This document shows positions 12,253 through 24,902 of a DNA stretch of 64,000 nucleotides, piece after piece. Position numbers and translations under genes: made by a program. The stretch lies in contig JALGAS010000003.1 of the NCBI GenBank assembly GCA_023078685.1, positions 1,550,001 to 1,614,000 on the forward strand, written 5' to 3'. A model generated the notes under the pieces. The model did not search any database. It was not told the origin of the DNA and was given only the letters and a program-made list of their open reading frames with translations. Every line of letters starts with the position of its first letter. Positions within the stretch are counted from its first letter, which is position 1. This stretch comes from Neopestalotiopsis rosae. Lineage: Eukaryota > Ascomycota > Sordariomycetes > Amphisphaeriales > Sporocadaceae.

Positions 12253-13722
12253 ATTTACGTACATATCGATCGATACATGAACCGTGCCATGATTCGATGC
12301 TGGTTCGTACTTGCTGCAGGGCTACGTGCATCCTGGTGTTGGATGCGTGCTCTGTTCCTTTGGTACTCAATACATGAAAGGCATTATTCCGTGACAATGG
12401 TATTGTATTATACGAGTTATAGGCGGTGGTCGGCTAGCCAAGGGTACAGCGTAGAAGACTGTTCGTGAATGGGAGGTTCTTTCTTTTCGGGATCACTGAC
12501 CTGGAATGACAGACATACGTCAATAGGCACGATCGTGGAATGTATGCATATATAGGTATTTAAATAGATGTCATAGTATCTGGGCCAACAGTGGAAAGTT
12601 TTGAGGGGCCTTGACCTATATAGTATGAATCAGTACGAACAAATAGGGAGGAAACAAACCAAAGACTTTCCTCGATGCTGAGGTCAACTGCTTACTTTAA
12701 TATATGCTAAAAGGCAACTCAGATCCAATACATCAGATGGACGCAATCAAAGACGGCTTGGTCGTTAATTTTTGAACGAGGGACTCGCTCGAAAGGACGT
12801 GTACACCGAACCATTACAGAATAAATTGGATGGAAAGACCCGATGTTGATTCAGAAGTTCCACATCTACATACATTTCATTCCTCCCAACCGCTAGCTAG
12901 CCCGCCAAGAGAGAACATGCTCACCACCCGACTCCACCTGCATAGTGCACCCGAAAGCACTTAAACTAATTAGCGCGTGGAGGGGGGCGCTCGAGTGCGT
13001 CTGGTGCTTCTCCGGGGGGTTTCTCTCGAGTCGCTCACAGTTGTTCGCCATCAGCGGGTACTTTAGCTACTTGGTTGGTGACAACCTCGAGTCCCGACTA
13101 CCTACCTACCTACATTTCACCTGTCTGTCTACAATTGTTGCTTACCTCTCTCACTTTCTCTCTCTCACTCCAGTCTTCCCTGACGCATCGTGAATTCAGC
13201 ACAAGAAGACACGAAACGAATGCATGCAAATCTGTTCTGACTGCAACTCATCGAGTATCTACCTGTCGTCTCGCAGTACTAGGAACTATAACGGTTACGC
13301 TCGATAAACTTTATCGTCTTTCCACATTGTCGCCCGTCCTCGTGGGTCTGGGTCACCCGATCTGCCCATCGCATTTAATCACATCTCCTCTCTCCTCCAT
13401 CTCCTCCCGCCTTGTATCGAGCCCAGTCCTGGTAGGCTGGTCCCTCCCCCTACTCTGTACATTCGCCTACATACGTACTACCAAGACTACATACCTGTAT
13501 CAACCTCGCCCCTCCCGCAGCAGTTACCGTCCGCTCGTACTCGAAAAGCAACCAAAAGACCCTCGCACGCCAAAAAGCTCTCTCTCGTTCTTGCACCCTT
13601 TGCATGCGGGCAGCCCGTAGCTCGGTTCGCTGCCGCCTTTGATCGGATTCAGCCAGCCAGCCAGCCAAGCCAAACCTGCCCAGCCCGCACTTCGAACCCA
13701 TGAGCGACACATTATAATCGGT

Positions 13723-13948
13723 ATGCGCCAGAACACCGCGCCTGCATCGTCTTCTGCGGCTTCCTCTCATTCCCTCCAGCCAGCCGGCGGCAGTCAGACC
13801 TCACTTGCCTCGGCCGTCGCTGGCTCTTCCAGCCAAAGCCCTCCTCCACCCGGAGCGGCGCATACAACGCTCATGTCGCAACATGCCCCAACGACCTGGT
13901 CGTCGGCGACTGGCAGCGCCCAGCTGCTCGCCACCCACCACCACCAGG

Positions 13949-13979
<31 letters not shown>

Positions 13980-16031
13980 GCAGCTGCCCGCCGCCGCATT
14001 CGACGACCATGATATGTCCGACGTGGACGTTGAGGAAGGCGGTGCTGCCCTGACGGCTACATTTTCTCATGAAAGTGATCTTCATCCCTCTGCAGCAGTC
14101 AGCATCTGGGGAAATACCATCTCGCCTTGGTCTGACCCTGCCCTCATTGACAGCCCCTTTTGGCTCATGGACTCTGATGCCACGGCGGTTGCCGGCCCAG
14201 ACAATTGGCAGCCCGCGGCCTCTGAAGAGGGCTCTGCGGCCGGGCCAATGTCATCTTCGCCTTCCCCGGCTGTTCTTCCATTGGACCAGCCACATGGCGA
14301 TGGAACGTTTGCACAACTTCCAGGCTCTGTCCCACACACACCACTCCCTCCTCCACTTCAGATTCCGGCACAGGTCCTTGCGATGCTAAATCAACAACAG
14401 CAACAACAATTGCAAATCGCACAGTTGCAACAGCCCGACTTGGATGATGGCATTGTTGAGCCACATGCTCCCCCTCCCATGAGCAATCCGAATCACCAGA
14501 CACTGGGGCCTGATAATTTCAGCCTCGTGGACTTTCTGCGGACATGGGCTCAATTAGGTCGATCGCGCGATGGGCATCTTCCCACCTACGAAGGCATCAG
14601 CGCACTCAGCAGTGAAAAAGATGTGCACCGTGTCACCTACAGTGATCTGAAAGGCGATGAGTACGACTTCCAGGGTGTGAATTGGAAGAAATTGGGCGTG
14701 GAGCGAACTCAAGCAAGGGGGCGCCGTCGAATTTCTTACAAGAACTATGTTAACAAAGCTGGCTCTGATAAGTGGCATGTAAGTTCATCCATATCTTCCT
14801 TGGTTGCATTCGCCGTTGGCTGACAATGTTTCGACAGCCGGGTCTTCCTGATCAGATCGCAATTCCGTGTGACAATTATTTCAGGTTCCGCAGTATGGAC
14901 TTGCGCCGCGACCCTCTGTTACTGCATTTTCAGCTGCGCAACATTCTGGCTTGCGCCTCTCGTACTCGGGCTTTTTTTCCCACGTCACGCGCCATTGCCG
15001 AGTTGGATCCTACGACAGGGCGCGCGCGGAAAGCCATGGATTTTGGCAAAGACAGCGATGTCCAAATATCGACCATTGCCGCTACTAGTGATGTCCTTGT
15101 AGCTGGCAGCTTCTTGGGCGATTATAGATATCGAAACCTCAACTCCGAGGATCGCACGTACGCTGAAGGAAAACTCACTGATCACATTAGTGGCATTACC
15201 AATCATGTGCAGATCCACTCTGCCCGACGTTCCTCTGCCCCTTTGGCTTCCTTTACCTCGAATGATTACGGCTTCCGAACTGTCGACCTAACTACCAATA
15301 AGCTCATATTTGAGCGCATGTACGACGACTACTTGAACTGCTCGGCAATCAGCACTGACCAAAGGCTGCGTGTAATTGTCGGCGACCATACGAATGTCCT
15401 GATTGCAGACGCAGAGACGGGGGACATTCTGCAGGAACTCAGTGGTCACAGAGATTTCGGGTTTGCTTGTGACTGGGCACCGGATGGAGTAACAGTAGCC
15501 ACGGGATTCCAAGATAAGAGCGTTCGAATATGGGATGCTCGCCGCTGGACGAATAACCACGATGGTTCCGGGGCCCCACTAGCAGTTCTTCGAATGGAAA
15601 TGTCTGGCGCGAGGAGCTTGCGCTTTTCTCCTTTGGGCTCTGGCAAGCGCTTGTTGGTGGCAGCCGAGGAGGCGGATGTGATCAATATCTTTGATGCTCT
15701 GCATTTCAACACTCAGCAGAAGATTGAAATGTTTGGCGAGATTGGCGGCACTGCATTCGCTGATGATGGTCGGTCTCTGCTGGCGCTCAACACTGATCCT
15801 TCACGAGGTGGAGTCGTCCAGTTTGACAAATGTGACGAGGGCGCCGAAGACGTCTTTGAAACCAGTGAATGGGGCACGGGCTACCCTCAGCATCACCAGT
15901 ATCGACGTGAATATTCTTACGACTGGGCAGGAAACACAGCCTCTATTCTGGAGCGCCCAGACTCATTGGAGACCATGACGGAGCGGAGAAGAAAAGCAGC
16001 GACGGCTTACATGAACCTCGACCCTTTTTGA
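13723..16031 (+). CDS. WD40-repeat protein with polyQ, disordered N-terminus
   Basis: Two exons, 13723-14778 and 14838-16031, joined in phase 0 over a 59-nt intron (GTAAGT donor, GCTGAC branch, CGACAG acceptor), give 749 aa. Residues 1-300 are Ser/Pro/Gln-rich and disordered, with an 11-Gln run at 77-87 and a second Q-rich patch (coded near 14390-14420). A conserved-looking segment (YDFQGVNWKKLGVERTQARG, roughly 310-345) precedes a C-terminal beta-propeller with WD-type repeats; the clearest is ELSGHRDFGFACDWAPDG through SVRIWDARRW near 545-590. The protein ends in MNLDPF. Such propellers scaffold protein complexes; I do not recognise the precise orthologue and assign no pathway. The start follows an in-frame alternative at 13639 that lies in CT-rich leader. 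Confidence 0.88.
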
Positions 16032-17623
16032 GAAAAGCTTCACGAGCAATACTGTAAATGGTCTTAAAGGAGATTATGTACATACTTTGGCGTTGGAGGG
16101 CTGGACGCGTCTGTGGCGCGATTTGGAGGAGCCATGTTTCCTTCTCGATTTCTTTGTTCTCTACTTTCACATATTGCATTGCCGGGGGAAGCGCGTGTTA
16201 TTTTACGCATTGGCCACTCACATCAGCAGCGTAGAGATTTTTGCGAGCATTTACTTTCGGCATGAAGGCAACGAGATTCATGATTTTTGTTTCAAAGGGC
16301 CAAGGACACTGGCATGGGAGGTTATTGGATACCCGACGACAGTCACAAATATATATTTTGCAATGCATCGTATATCTTACTTCAGATAGGCATACTGTCA
16401 CCAGCGATATCCAGGCTCGATATATTTTGATTCATGCATTTAGAGGTGAAGGTAAAGATATATACATTAATTATATCCGTTGTTAAAACCACCTTCTTGG
16501 GCTTTCTTTAGTTTCTAATGAGAAGAAGACCATCTTGATGGTGAAGACGAGACAAGACTGGGGAGAAAGAGTCATCTCATTCTTGGTCACGATTGTCAGT
16601 GATCATCAAGGTTGATATCTACGACCACTGAAATTTTTCGGGTTTCCCCTTCGACTTTCCTGATAGGAACAAGTTCTGTGAAAAAAAGAACTGCCGCTGT
16701 CCATTATTGATTGGCTCTACATGAAAAGTCTCACAACGTCCACGTTTTCTAAACCTCCCCACGAAGAGAGCGAGGGACGGGACGGGACGACGGGGTGTGT
16801 ATATACATGAAGAAGAAAAAAGGTTTTTTGAGACAAGCTTGTCTCATGAGTACCCCCCTCCCCCAGTAACCGGGTTAGCTTCCCGTTTACCTTTTGTCTC
16901 AAACATTGCGGGACGACGGAACGATGCTTCCATTTTGGAATGTTCTTTCGCTAGAATTTTTGTGATGTCATGTGTGAGTTGGAACCGGACGGCCAGGCTA
17001 TATATATACACACACACGAAATCAAAAATATATCCATGACAACAGGCAAAGGCACGCTGAACACATCAGAGACAAAGATTAGCCAGCGATATAGGGCTGC
17101 TAGGATGGGATAAAATGTTATACAAAGTCTTCACTTTGTCAGCATTAAAGGCGAACGGAGAAAACAATCACGATCAAACTGAAAGGTCGGGAACATAAAA
17201 GATGATTTTTGCTTGAATAGCGACATCCATAATAGACACTAATAAATTACAACATTATGAATCAGAACCCCAATCGACGACAGCCAGGGGAGTTTTTTTC
17301 CGGCATGTAATGCTGCGTTGTAGCTTGAGAAAGCCTCCTCGCTCGCCTCCTCCTCTGTTAAACACCCGAACCAAGAGAATTGGAAGAGGGAGAGCAGAAA
17401 AAAAGAACCAGACGCCAGGGCGCTCGCGAGGCTTGACGATATGGTTCTCTCGTCTCTCTTGTCTCCTCCGTGAGTAATGATGCCCATCAATGCACGCCGC
17501 GCGGTCCCAAATCCAAGAATATGTCCAGTGTATATGCAATTGAAGAACGTGAACATCATGTACAGAAAAAGTGCGAGAGGAATTCGATTGCTTTCGTCAA
17601 AGCATATGCTACTTGTCTGCTAT
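16032..17623. other. convergent 3' intergenic region
   Basis: Lies between the 3' ends of the WD40 gene (+) and the GH17 gene (-). AT-rich, with TATATATACACACACACG near 16998-17018. No gene seen. Confidence 0.6.
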
Positions 17624-19399
17624 TTACAGGCTAAGACCGGTAAGACCCAGGGCAGAGCTGCAGCCCCAGTGCTGCTCGCACTGGCAGTCGGTGTTGCCAT
17701 CCTTCCACTTGTCATCAGTCAAGGAGAAGAAGACAGACTCCTGGCTGACCTCGAGGAGGAGCGAGGCAATGGCAGCAGCCTGCTCGGCCTCACCAGCGCA
17801 GGCGACACCGTTGCAGGTACCGGCAGAAGGCCAGCCAGTCTCGAGGACACGGGCCTCCTTGCCAGGGCAGACAGCGTTGACAATGTCAAGCTGGCCACGG
17901 ACGAAGGTACCAGCATCAGCAGCGACGGTCTCAGAGTTGAAGTAAGCGTGGGCCTGGGCACCGACAATGTCAACAACATCACAGAGAGCATCAGTGGTGG
18001 AGGACTCCTGCCAGACGCCAACGGTGTCGGTGGTGGTGAAGGGACCAGTGTAACCAGAGAACTCGGACTTGCACTCGGTGATGAGGCTGGCGAGCTCAGA
18101 TGCGGAACAGTATCCGTTGAAGATGGCCTCGTTAGCAACAACGATCAGATCGACGAGGTCCCACTGAGCCCACTCCTTGATGGAGCTGATCTGCTCAGAA
18201 ACGGTGGGGTTGTTGGAAGTACAGTGAGCAGCGTCAATGTAGATACCAAGGATCATCTTCATGCCGTGGGCAGAGCAAGCGGAACCAACGTTGGGCAGAG
18301 TGTCGCAGTCAGTCGAGTAGACACGGACGGCGGAGACACCGTAAGCAGCGATGGCGGCAATGTCCTCAGCAACAGCAGAGCTGGACTTGCAGCTTCCATC
18401 GGTGTCGTAGGGGGTGTAGGTGATGGCCCAGGGAGCAACACCGTTACCGGTCAGGCCAGTGGCAGTGGAAGAAGAGCCGGTGCTGGTCTTGGTGGAAGCA
18501 GCGGTGGTGGGAACAACCGAGGCGGTGGTGTAGACGGGGACAGCGGCAGAAGTGGTGGCGGCAGCGGTGGTGGTGGCGGGAACGTCAAATGGGCAGTAGA
18601 TGACGGTGTTGGTCTCAACAATGGTGGTCACAACCTCGGGCTGGGTGTAAGTGCCGGGGCAGTAGGTGCTGACAACGGGGACAACGACCGTGGTGGGCGC
18701 AGTCACGGTGGTGGTGGTGGGAGCAATGGTGTAAGTACCAGCCGAGGGGCAGACGTAGGTGGTAGTCTCAATGACGCTGGTGGTAACGCCGTTGCTGGTA
18801 GAGACGGTGGCGTAGGGGCAGGTCACGGTGGTGGCGGTCTCCACGATGGTGGTGACACCTCCCAGGGTGTGAGTGCCGGCGGGGACCGAGGTGGTCGAGG
18901 CGGCGCACACGGTGGTTGTCTCAGTCAGAGTAACCGTGGTGGCGGGGAAGGTGTAGACACCCGGGGTCGGGCAAGTCTGGGCCACGGGAGTAGGCACAAC
19001 GATTGGCGTCGACGAGGTCGTCGGGGCAGCAGTGGTCACGGGCTTGGTGCTGCTGGGAGCGACGCTGCTGGAGGAGGCGGCGACGCTGCTGGTGCTGGCA
19101 GGCGGAGGGTTGTGGACTATGGTGATGTGTTAACTTTATATCCCATGCCAGGCAACTTTGATATAGGTCCGTCTGATGCCGTCCCCATATCCGGATTACA
19201 TACGAGTAGCTTCACCATAGTAGGTGGAGTAGATGGTGGTGCAGCCGCAGGTGCTGTTGTCAACGGGGGCGGCGGCGTAAGCCTTCTTCTCCAGCTGCTG
19301 GGCGTGGAAGCCCTCGTGAGCGTGGCGGTTGTGAATGGTGCTGGCGCTAACACCTCCGACCATAGCCGCGGCGGCGGCAACTGCAAATGTAGCCTTCAT
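17624..19399 (-). CDS. btgE: BtgE-like GH17 cell-wall glucanase/glucosidase
   Basis: Secreted wall enzyme of glycoside hydrolase family 17, acting on beta-1,3-glucan; it matches the Aspergillus BtgE architecture. Exon 1 is 19399-19204 and exon 2 is 19116-17624; the 87-nt intron has GTATGT, a TTAAC-type branch and an ATAG acceptor, and the join restores GEATLHNPPPAS. The product is 562 aa: signal peptide (1-19), His-rich and KK-containing propeptide-like segment, a CGCTTIYSTYYGEAT motif near 50-65, a long Thr/Val-rich region (about 90-270) built of repeated CP..GTYT-like units, and a GH17 barrel from about 290. Catalytic glutamates are visible as E395 in VANEA and E491 in LETGWPSAG. No GPI tail is evident; the protein ends shortly after a CQCEQHWGC motif. 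Its frequent ACC/GTC codons make a long meaningless frame on the other strand. Confidence 0.93.
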
Positions 19400-22300
19400 A
19401 TTGTCTGATATTAATAAGCTCCGTAAGGAATTAGGTATATAATAGATGTCGGTTTTGTTGTATTAGATTTTTTAGGTGGTTCGTGATAACGAGTGCCCGC
19501 TGAAAGAGTGAAGCGGTATGTGGGATAGAGAGCGAATTCGGAAACGAAGAAGACTATCGAGATGACAGTATCAACATCACAGGGTCGTTCCGTGGGGATG
19601 GAGGAGAGAGAGGGAAGAGACAAGCAGATCGGAGGCAGCAGAAGCATACAGTTTTATTGTTGACCACGGCTTCATGGGGGTGGCAGATCGACCCCAGTTC
19701 GAGTCGTTCATTAGACATGGCGCCAATGCGGGTAGGGTGTTCGCTTTGGGTAGGAGAGTGTCCATCGGTTGACTTTTTGGGTGCACCCTGGTCTGCCCAC
19801 TGTAAATTGATGACCCCGGTCCCCTGTGCGGCGTCAACTGGTCGACGACCGGGACCCCTGGCCAGCTCTGGTTCTTTCTGGTGGAAGTTCCCTGCTCCTT
19901 TTTTTCCTGGGAGGATCCTCACTCACTCACTTGCTTGCTTTCCATGTTCTGTTTTTTCCCACTGGACTGACTGTGGACTGTAGTATTTCCCCGATGCGGT
20001 TGCCAGTCACGGGCCTGATAGCATCGAGGCGGGCAAGAGTGGGTGCCCACTGATAGTAGGTACAGTAGCAAAGAGGCAGATAAAAGGTACGTTACGGCAC
20101 CTGGGGCGGGCCAGGCCAGACTTGAGCAACTGCTGTCTGCCAAGATTCTCATATCCGGGTGAGTCCCAGTAGTACCGACAAGCACCAACAGCTCGTCGTC
20201 ATCCTCATAATAGTAGATAGCCGGCCAGCAGGAGCCGTTGGATAGATACATTGATGGCACACCTTAGCAGTGGACAGCAGCACTTGCGCCAGTCACTCAA
20301 GGTGTGTGGACGTCAGCGAATCAATGGTTTACTGTACGGTAGGTGTAATTCCGGAAAAAGAGGCATCCTAAAAGGTAGCCTCTGGATAGGTCCATGTCTT
20401 CTTCATTGTGGCTGGCAAGTGATGAGTGGGCTGTTCAACTTTGCGCGCTGGGCGCGTGGTCGATAACATTGGATTGGCCCCTCTCTGGCAGAGATGATTG
20501 AACCGTTAGCCCCAAGCTCCGGCGCAGTTTTGACGATTCTTGGGCTCGTTCTAACAGGTGGTAAAAGGAGGTTTGATGGTTCCAAGAGGGCCTACAATAA
20601 TAGTACTAGAAGGTTGTGATGAGATGGGCTCGATGGGATGAATGAGATGGGCAGCGGTTGCTCGAATGGCGCCGTCTAGCGCGCATGCTTAGTGGGCTGC
20701 CAACGCTTGGGTGGGAAATTACCTTAAAGTTAAGCGACAGCGGGAAATTACACTCGACCTGCACCCCCAGCGTGAGGAGCCATGAGGAGCCACCAGTGGC
20801 CACCCCATAAACGTGCTTTGGTTCGCCGTGACCGACAACTCCGATGGCAAGGTTGTATGCAGGCTAATTTGGCCATACGATAAGTGCCACTGCTGTCATC
20901 AGTTCATCAGGCTTGCAGGCATTGTTATTGAATGACAGACTGACAGACTGACAGACAGACAGGCTGGCGGCTCCTGCTTTCTTCCTCATGTTCTATCAAT
21001 AGGATGACCATACATAGTCTGTACAGTAGCTCCATGTTCTGGTTGACCGTGTGTCTATGTGTCTATTGTCCAGCCCCAGATGTTCATGAATGACAACAAT
21101 AACAAAAGCTATACACATCAACGCCATCAGAGCGCCTTGAAGAAGCCTCCTTCCTTTCGATCCGGGGCGCCTGTCGCAAGGCGCTGCATTGGTGATGTCA
21201 GTCTCGGGTTGCTATCAGCATTGCTCACATCCGAACAAGCACACACCCTGTTTGGCCTAACCATCGTTGAAAGCCACCTCCAAATAGGTACAGACTACAC
21301 TGTTGAAACAGATACGATTTTGACGCTTGACCACTGCCCATATATGAGATCAATTTCATCGCAGCGCTATTCAGAGGATTGTAAATGAGACCACCGAGAG
21401 CATTTCTCTGGACCATGTGTCGGTGAGTAATCAACGGAAGTGATTAATTACTACTACAATACTGTAGTTCTGTAGTCTCTTGACTCTATCTCGCTATCGT
21501 CTCCATGGCCCCGCTATCGCTGCTCTAAGAAAAGGGACAGCAATGCCTTGCTCATGCGAAGCCATTTCTCGTATACTCTCTACACCTCTTTTACTGTTGC
21601 TTCAAGCAGCAAGAGCATGGTGAAGGAGGGGCGTTGCCGGCGATCCCACTGTACGCACAGCAAGCTAACCTGGCAGCTAGGATGCCGAAAGAAGGCGATC
21701 ATTACCACTTACGAGCCTGGTACCTGCATTGGCGTTGTGCAGACCTTGCAGGGGGGGCCGCCTATAAACCAGGGCCCATTGCCAAAAACGGCCACAAACC
21801 GGGGTAGGCCAATGTTACCATACTGGTCGTAGGCTGAGTTGCTATGGTACTTCCTTCCGACCAGACCACTCAGGGCCAGAAGGGCAAAGGAAAAAGATTA
21901 AAATGGCAACCAATTGGGACTATCGCCTGGGCCTGGATGCACGGTCACCGTTCTGGTCACAGTCAGCACAACACTGACCACTGCTTGAAGAAGCTCTGAT
22001 CGCCCAGAGACCAGCAATGTCCAATCGACCCCCTTGCGATCCAATCACTGCGCAATGGAAACCTTCACCGTCGCTCCTCGGCAGTGCTCCAGATCTGCTG
22101 CCAGGAGTCTAGGACTACTCGATATTCCGTATTGCTCTTCATTACTTCTGGGCGTAGGCCAGTGCTGCCTCCTATTGACAGAATTCCAAGAGTTCTAGAG
22201 TTTCAAACATGATGTGCAAACGGCAAAAGCCGCTGCCTCCTATTCCCTTCCTTTATCTAGTCTATCCATCTATGATTATCTAATAACCAATGCAATCACA

Positions 22301-23526
22301 GCTTGATTCTCAATTGAAGTCGCAAGAGCACTTGCGTCATTAAGAAGATGAACCGTGATGAGGGGTTTACTGTGTACATATTATAGTCTACTACGTAATG
22401 GCTAAAACTCTTCCCATTGCTTACTTTGCCTACTTGCACCTCATTCACTCGGTGTATGCAGCTTTCCAGACTTGACTATACGCATGTACAATCTTAGGTA
22501 AAAACAATTCCAAGCGGCCCCCTCCAAAAATACCCGGATTCCCGGATTTGCGTGCCTTATTTTTTAAACATCTCGTATCTGACTTGCTTGGCAATTTCGA
22601 ACGTAGCGAACCGCATCCATGGATTGGGTCCCTCACCTTCCCCACAGTCCGTGGGAGGAAGGGGAAAAAAAAAAGACAGGAGCAGACAACTCCGTGCACC
22701 CATTCATCATTGACTCTAGACTCTTTGCTGTTTCCCAGGTCCCTGATCTCTTCTCGTATAGGGAAGGGATCGAACCTGCCAGTCAAGGTCTAGAACTGCT
22801 GATCGGATTCCCGAATACCCCTCAATCTTTACTATTATCGGTCGTTTCCCGCTTCTTTCTTGGAAATCTCCGGCTATTTCGCACTCGATATGGTACTGAT
22901 CTGCTTGCACTTTAAAACAATTATCACCATGACATGACAGGCTTGAAATCACTCCCCAATATATGATGCTCTCAGATACATATTTGGAAGTAATATTTAC
23001 TACATGTCTGCACTTTCATGTCGCGTCTGCTGTCAAAATAATTACAGCAACCAAACCACTGCTGGGCCAAAAATACAAAGTTTTCCCAAGGTGTCTAGGT
23101 ATGGTATAAAAGAAACGGGTGGTCTTGCCATGCAAGACATGCAGACTGGGCAAAAATTACAAAACTCAACCCAAAACTCTTCTTTTTAAGCTTATAACTT
23201 TATATTTCTCTAAATCTGAGTACTTAATGCGACTCCTGCCCTCCTTTGGAAAGCATCTCTAAACAAATGCTACCCATCTCAGCGCAGCCGCCTCAAGATG
23301 GTTGAAACACATTGTCCAACTCCATTCATCTTGTTGCGTCCATTACATTACTTCCAGTCGCAAAGGTAGCAGGTATGCAGATAGAACTGGGAGAGAAATT
23401 GACAAATTTGATAGTTCTTAGTCGAAAATTATGCGCACAAAGGGGAAAAAGGACGACTGTCTGTCGTGAACGAGCCGGAAAGCCTGACGTTCCTGGCTCG
23501 AAAGTGAAATTGTCTGGGAGAAGGGT
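19400..23526. other. gene-poor region upstream of the GH17 gene
   Basis: Over 4 kb with no supportable gene. It contains the GH17 promoter on the left, a TGACAGAC tandem repeat (20933-20956), and AT-rich sequence towards 23000-23300. Longest frames are about 110 codons and carry no motif. Confidence 0.55.
20933..20956. repeat. TGACAGAC tandem repeat, three perfect copies
   Basis: Three perfect copies of an 8-base unit followed by a degenerate AGACAGG. Simple intergenic microsatellite. Confidence 0.85.
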
Positions 23527-24156
23527 TTACAATACAAAGAGCCCTCCAAGCATGGTCGAGGCAATGATGAGCACAATCTGTTCGACAAAAGGGTCAATAT
23601 ATTGTGAATCCAGCGATGCGAGAGAATTGGGCGGGGCAAAACCTACGGAAACACCACTGCTGATGTCGGTGCCAGAGATGGGAACACTACCAGTGGACGA
23701 CGCATTCATCGGGTGCGATCCACCCGTGCCCATGGGCATGTTGTCCATGGAGACGACACTGGTCGACATGGTGGTCATGTCGTCCGCGGTCGCCGTGGCG
23801 TCCATGCTGGCTCCGTCCATCATGCTCGAGGTGGACATTGGGTCGACGGGCGACGCTGCCGTGCCCTCGGCGGTCATCATGGCTGAAGCGCTGCTCATCA
23901 TGGCATCGTCGCCGCTGCCTGTCCGTGTGTAGGCACCGTTAGTGATGATGGAGGAAGAAGAGGAATTGGTGAACGGAGTGGTGGTGTCGACTGTACCGGT
24001 GGCTGTAGTAGGTGCCACCTCGGTGGTCTCGGCCACGGTCGGGGCGACGGCTGCTGAGCTCTCCATTCCGCTGCCCGAGTCGCCCATGCTTCCTCCCATG
24101 TCCATGGCCAAGGCGGCGCCGGCCAGGGCAACCATAGCAAACTTCTTAAAAGACAT
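23527..24156 (-). CDS. Met/Ser/Thr-rich GPI-type cell-surface protein
   Basis: An intronless 209-aa protein with a short signal peptide (MSFKKFAMVALAGAALA), a body with almost no globular signature, and a C-terminal hydrophobic tail (IVLIIASTMLGGLFVL) directly before the stop. This is the layout of GPI-anchored wall or membrane proteins of fungi. The body is rich in Ser/Thr (likely O-mannosylated) and unusually rich in Met, often next to Asp, Gly or Ser: MDMGGSMGDSGSGM at the mature N-terminus, DDAMMSSASAMM, SSMMDGASM and MSTSVVSMDNMPMG. I do not recognise a family. It is divergent from the CYT-4 gene with 746 bases between starts. Confidence 0.75.
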   Translation of the reverse strand: MSFKKFAMVALAGAALAMDMGGSMGDSGSGMESSAAVAPTVAETTEVAPTTATGTVDTTTPFTNSSSSSIITNGAYTRTGSGDDAMMSSASAMMTAEGTAASPVDPMSTSSMMDGASMDATATADDMTTMSTSVVSMDNMPMGTGGSHPMNASSTGSVPISGTDISSGVSVGFAPPNSLASLDSQYIDPFVEQIVLIIASTMLGGLFVL

Positions 24157-24902
24157 TGTGTGGATTTTGTGGGTTGGTAAGTACCTAGATTCCGGGACTT
24201 CGAAAAGGGCGATACAAGTGACAGGATGTCAGAAGAGAAATAGGGCTAGACGTCAAGAGGAGTGTCGAGTCGGATGAAGGACTTGAGAAGACAAAGACAA
24301 CAAAGGAAGTGGCTCCACGGTGGCACTGGGAGGGCATGTTCACGTTTTATCCTCCCGAGGCCAAGACGCACAACTGGCATATTGATAGCATTCCAAAGAT
24401 CGACCAGGAGACAATATAGACGATGAAAGCAGAGAATGTATGTCTCATAAAGACCACGATCCCTTCCCGAGCCGGCATTGTCTCGTGCGGTCACGGCTTT
24501 CATGGCGGTGGCAATCTTCCTATCGGAACGGCTCACAATTGTAAGATCTCAACTGAAAATCGCATTGTACGTTTTCGATAACATAATCTTGGGAAAGGAG
24601 AAAATGAACCATTATGGCCTATTTTCTCAATGTGACGTTCGTATCTCGTCCTACCTAATGGTGATTATTGTGTAAGACATAAGTCACGTGTTTGCGCGTT
24701 GGATACTAGTGGTTGCAATGTACAAGGGTCCGTGCACTTGTTGTAGGATAACGTAGCTGCGCGGCAGGTGGCCAATCAATGAGTCTAGCATTTGAAATTT
24801 TGCACGACCAAAATCTGTTGCGTTTACGCAGGCAATCGCATGTTTTCGGGTCAATTTCTGCCTTAATCAAATCGCATAATCAGGTCAAGTAGATGTAAGA
24901 TC
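24157..24902. promoter_or_regulatory. divergent promoter region, GPI protein / CYT-4
   Basis: Lies between two start codons facing away from each other. A CACGTG E-box is present near 24684-24689, the type of site read by class B bHLH factors such as Pho4/NUC-1 or Cbf1; its use here is only a possibility. No coding sequence seen. Confidence 0.5.

Larger units (their letters stand above)
10088..13722. other. intergenic region and CT-rich leader of the WD40 gene
   Basis: Mostly gene-free. It contains a good TATA box followed by a small spliced-looking open frame (reported separately), many TACGTA-type palindromes around 12100-12280, and from about 13090 a strongly CT-rich leader with CTAC and CTCT repeats leading into the WD40 gene. 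A 181-codon frame at 13075-13620 is just leader composition: Ser/Thr/Leu-rich from CT repeats, with no domain. Confidence 0.55.

Noticed and set aside
13075..13620. 181-codon frame before the WD40 gene
   Set aside because: Made of CT-rich leader repeats; no domain and superseded by the leader role.
17477..19408. 643-codon Gly-rich open frame on the + strand opposite the GH17 gene
   Set aside because: It is the mirror of Thr/Val-rich, strongly biased codons (ACC, GTC) of the real gene on the other strand; low-complexity Gly/Ser/Val with no domain, while the minus strand has a signal peptide, a valid intron and GH17 catalytic motifs.
22760..22790. GGTTCGATCC-like B box on the minus strand
   Set aside because: No A box or acceptor stem at the right distance.
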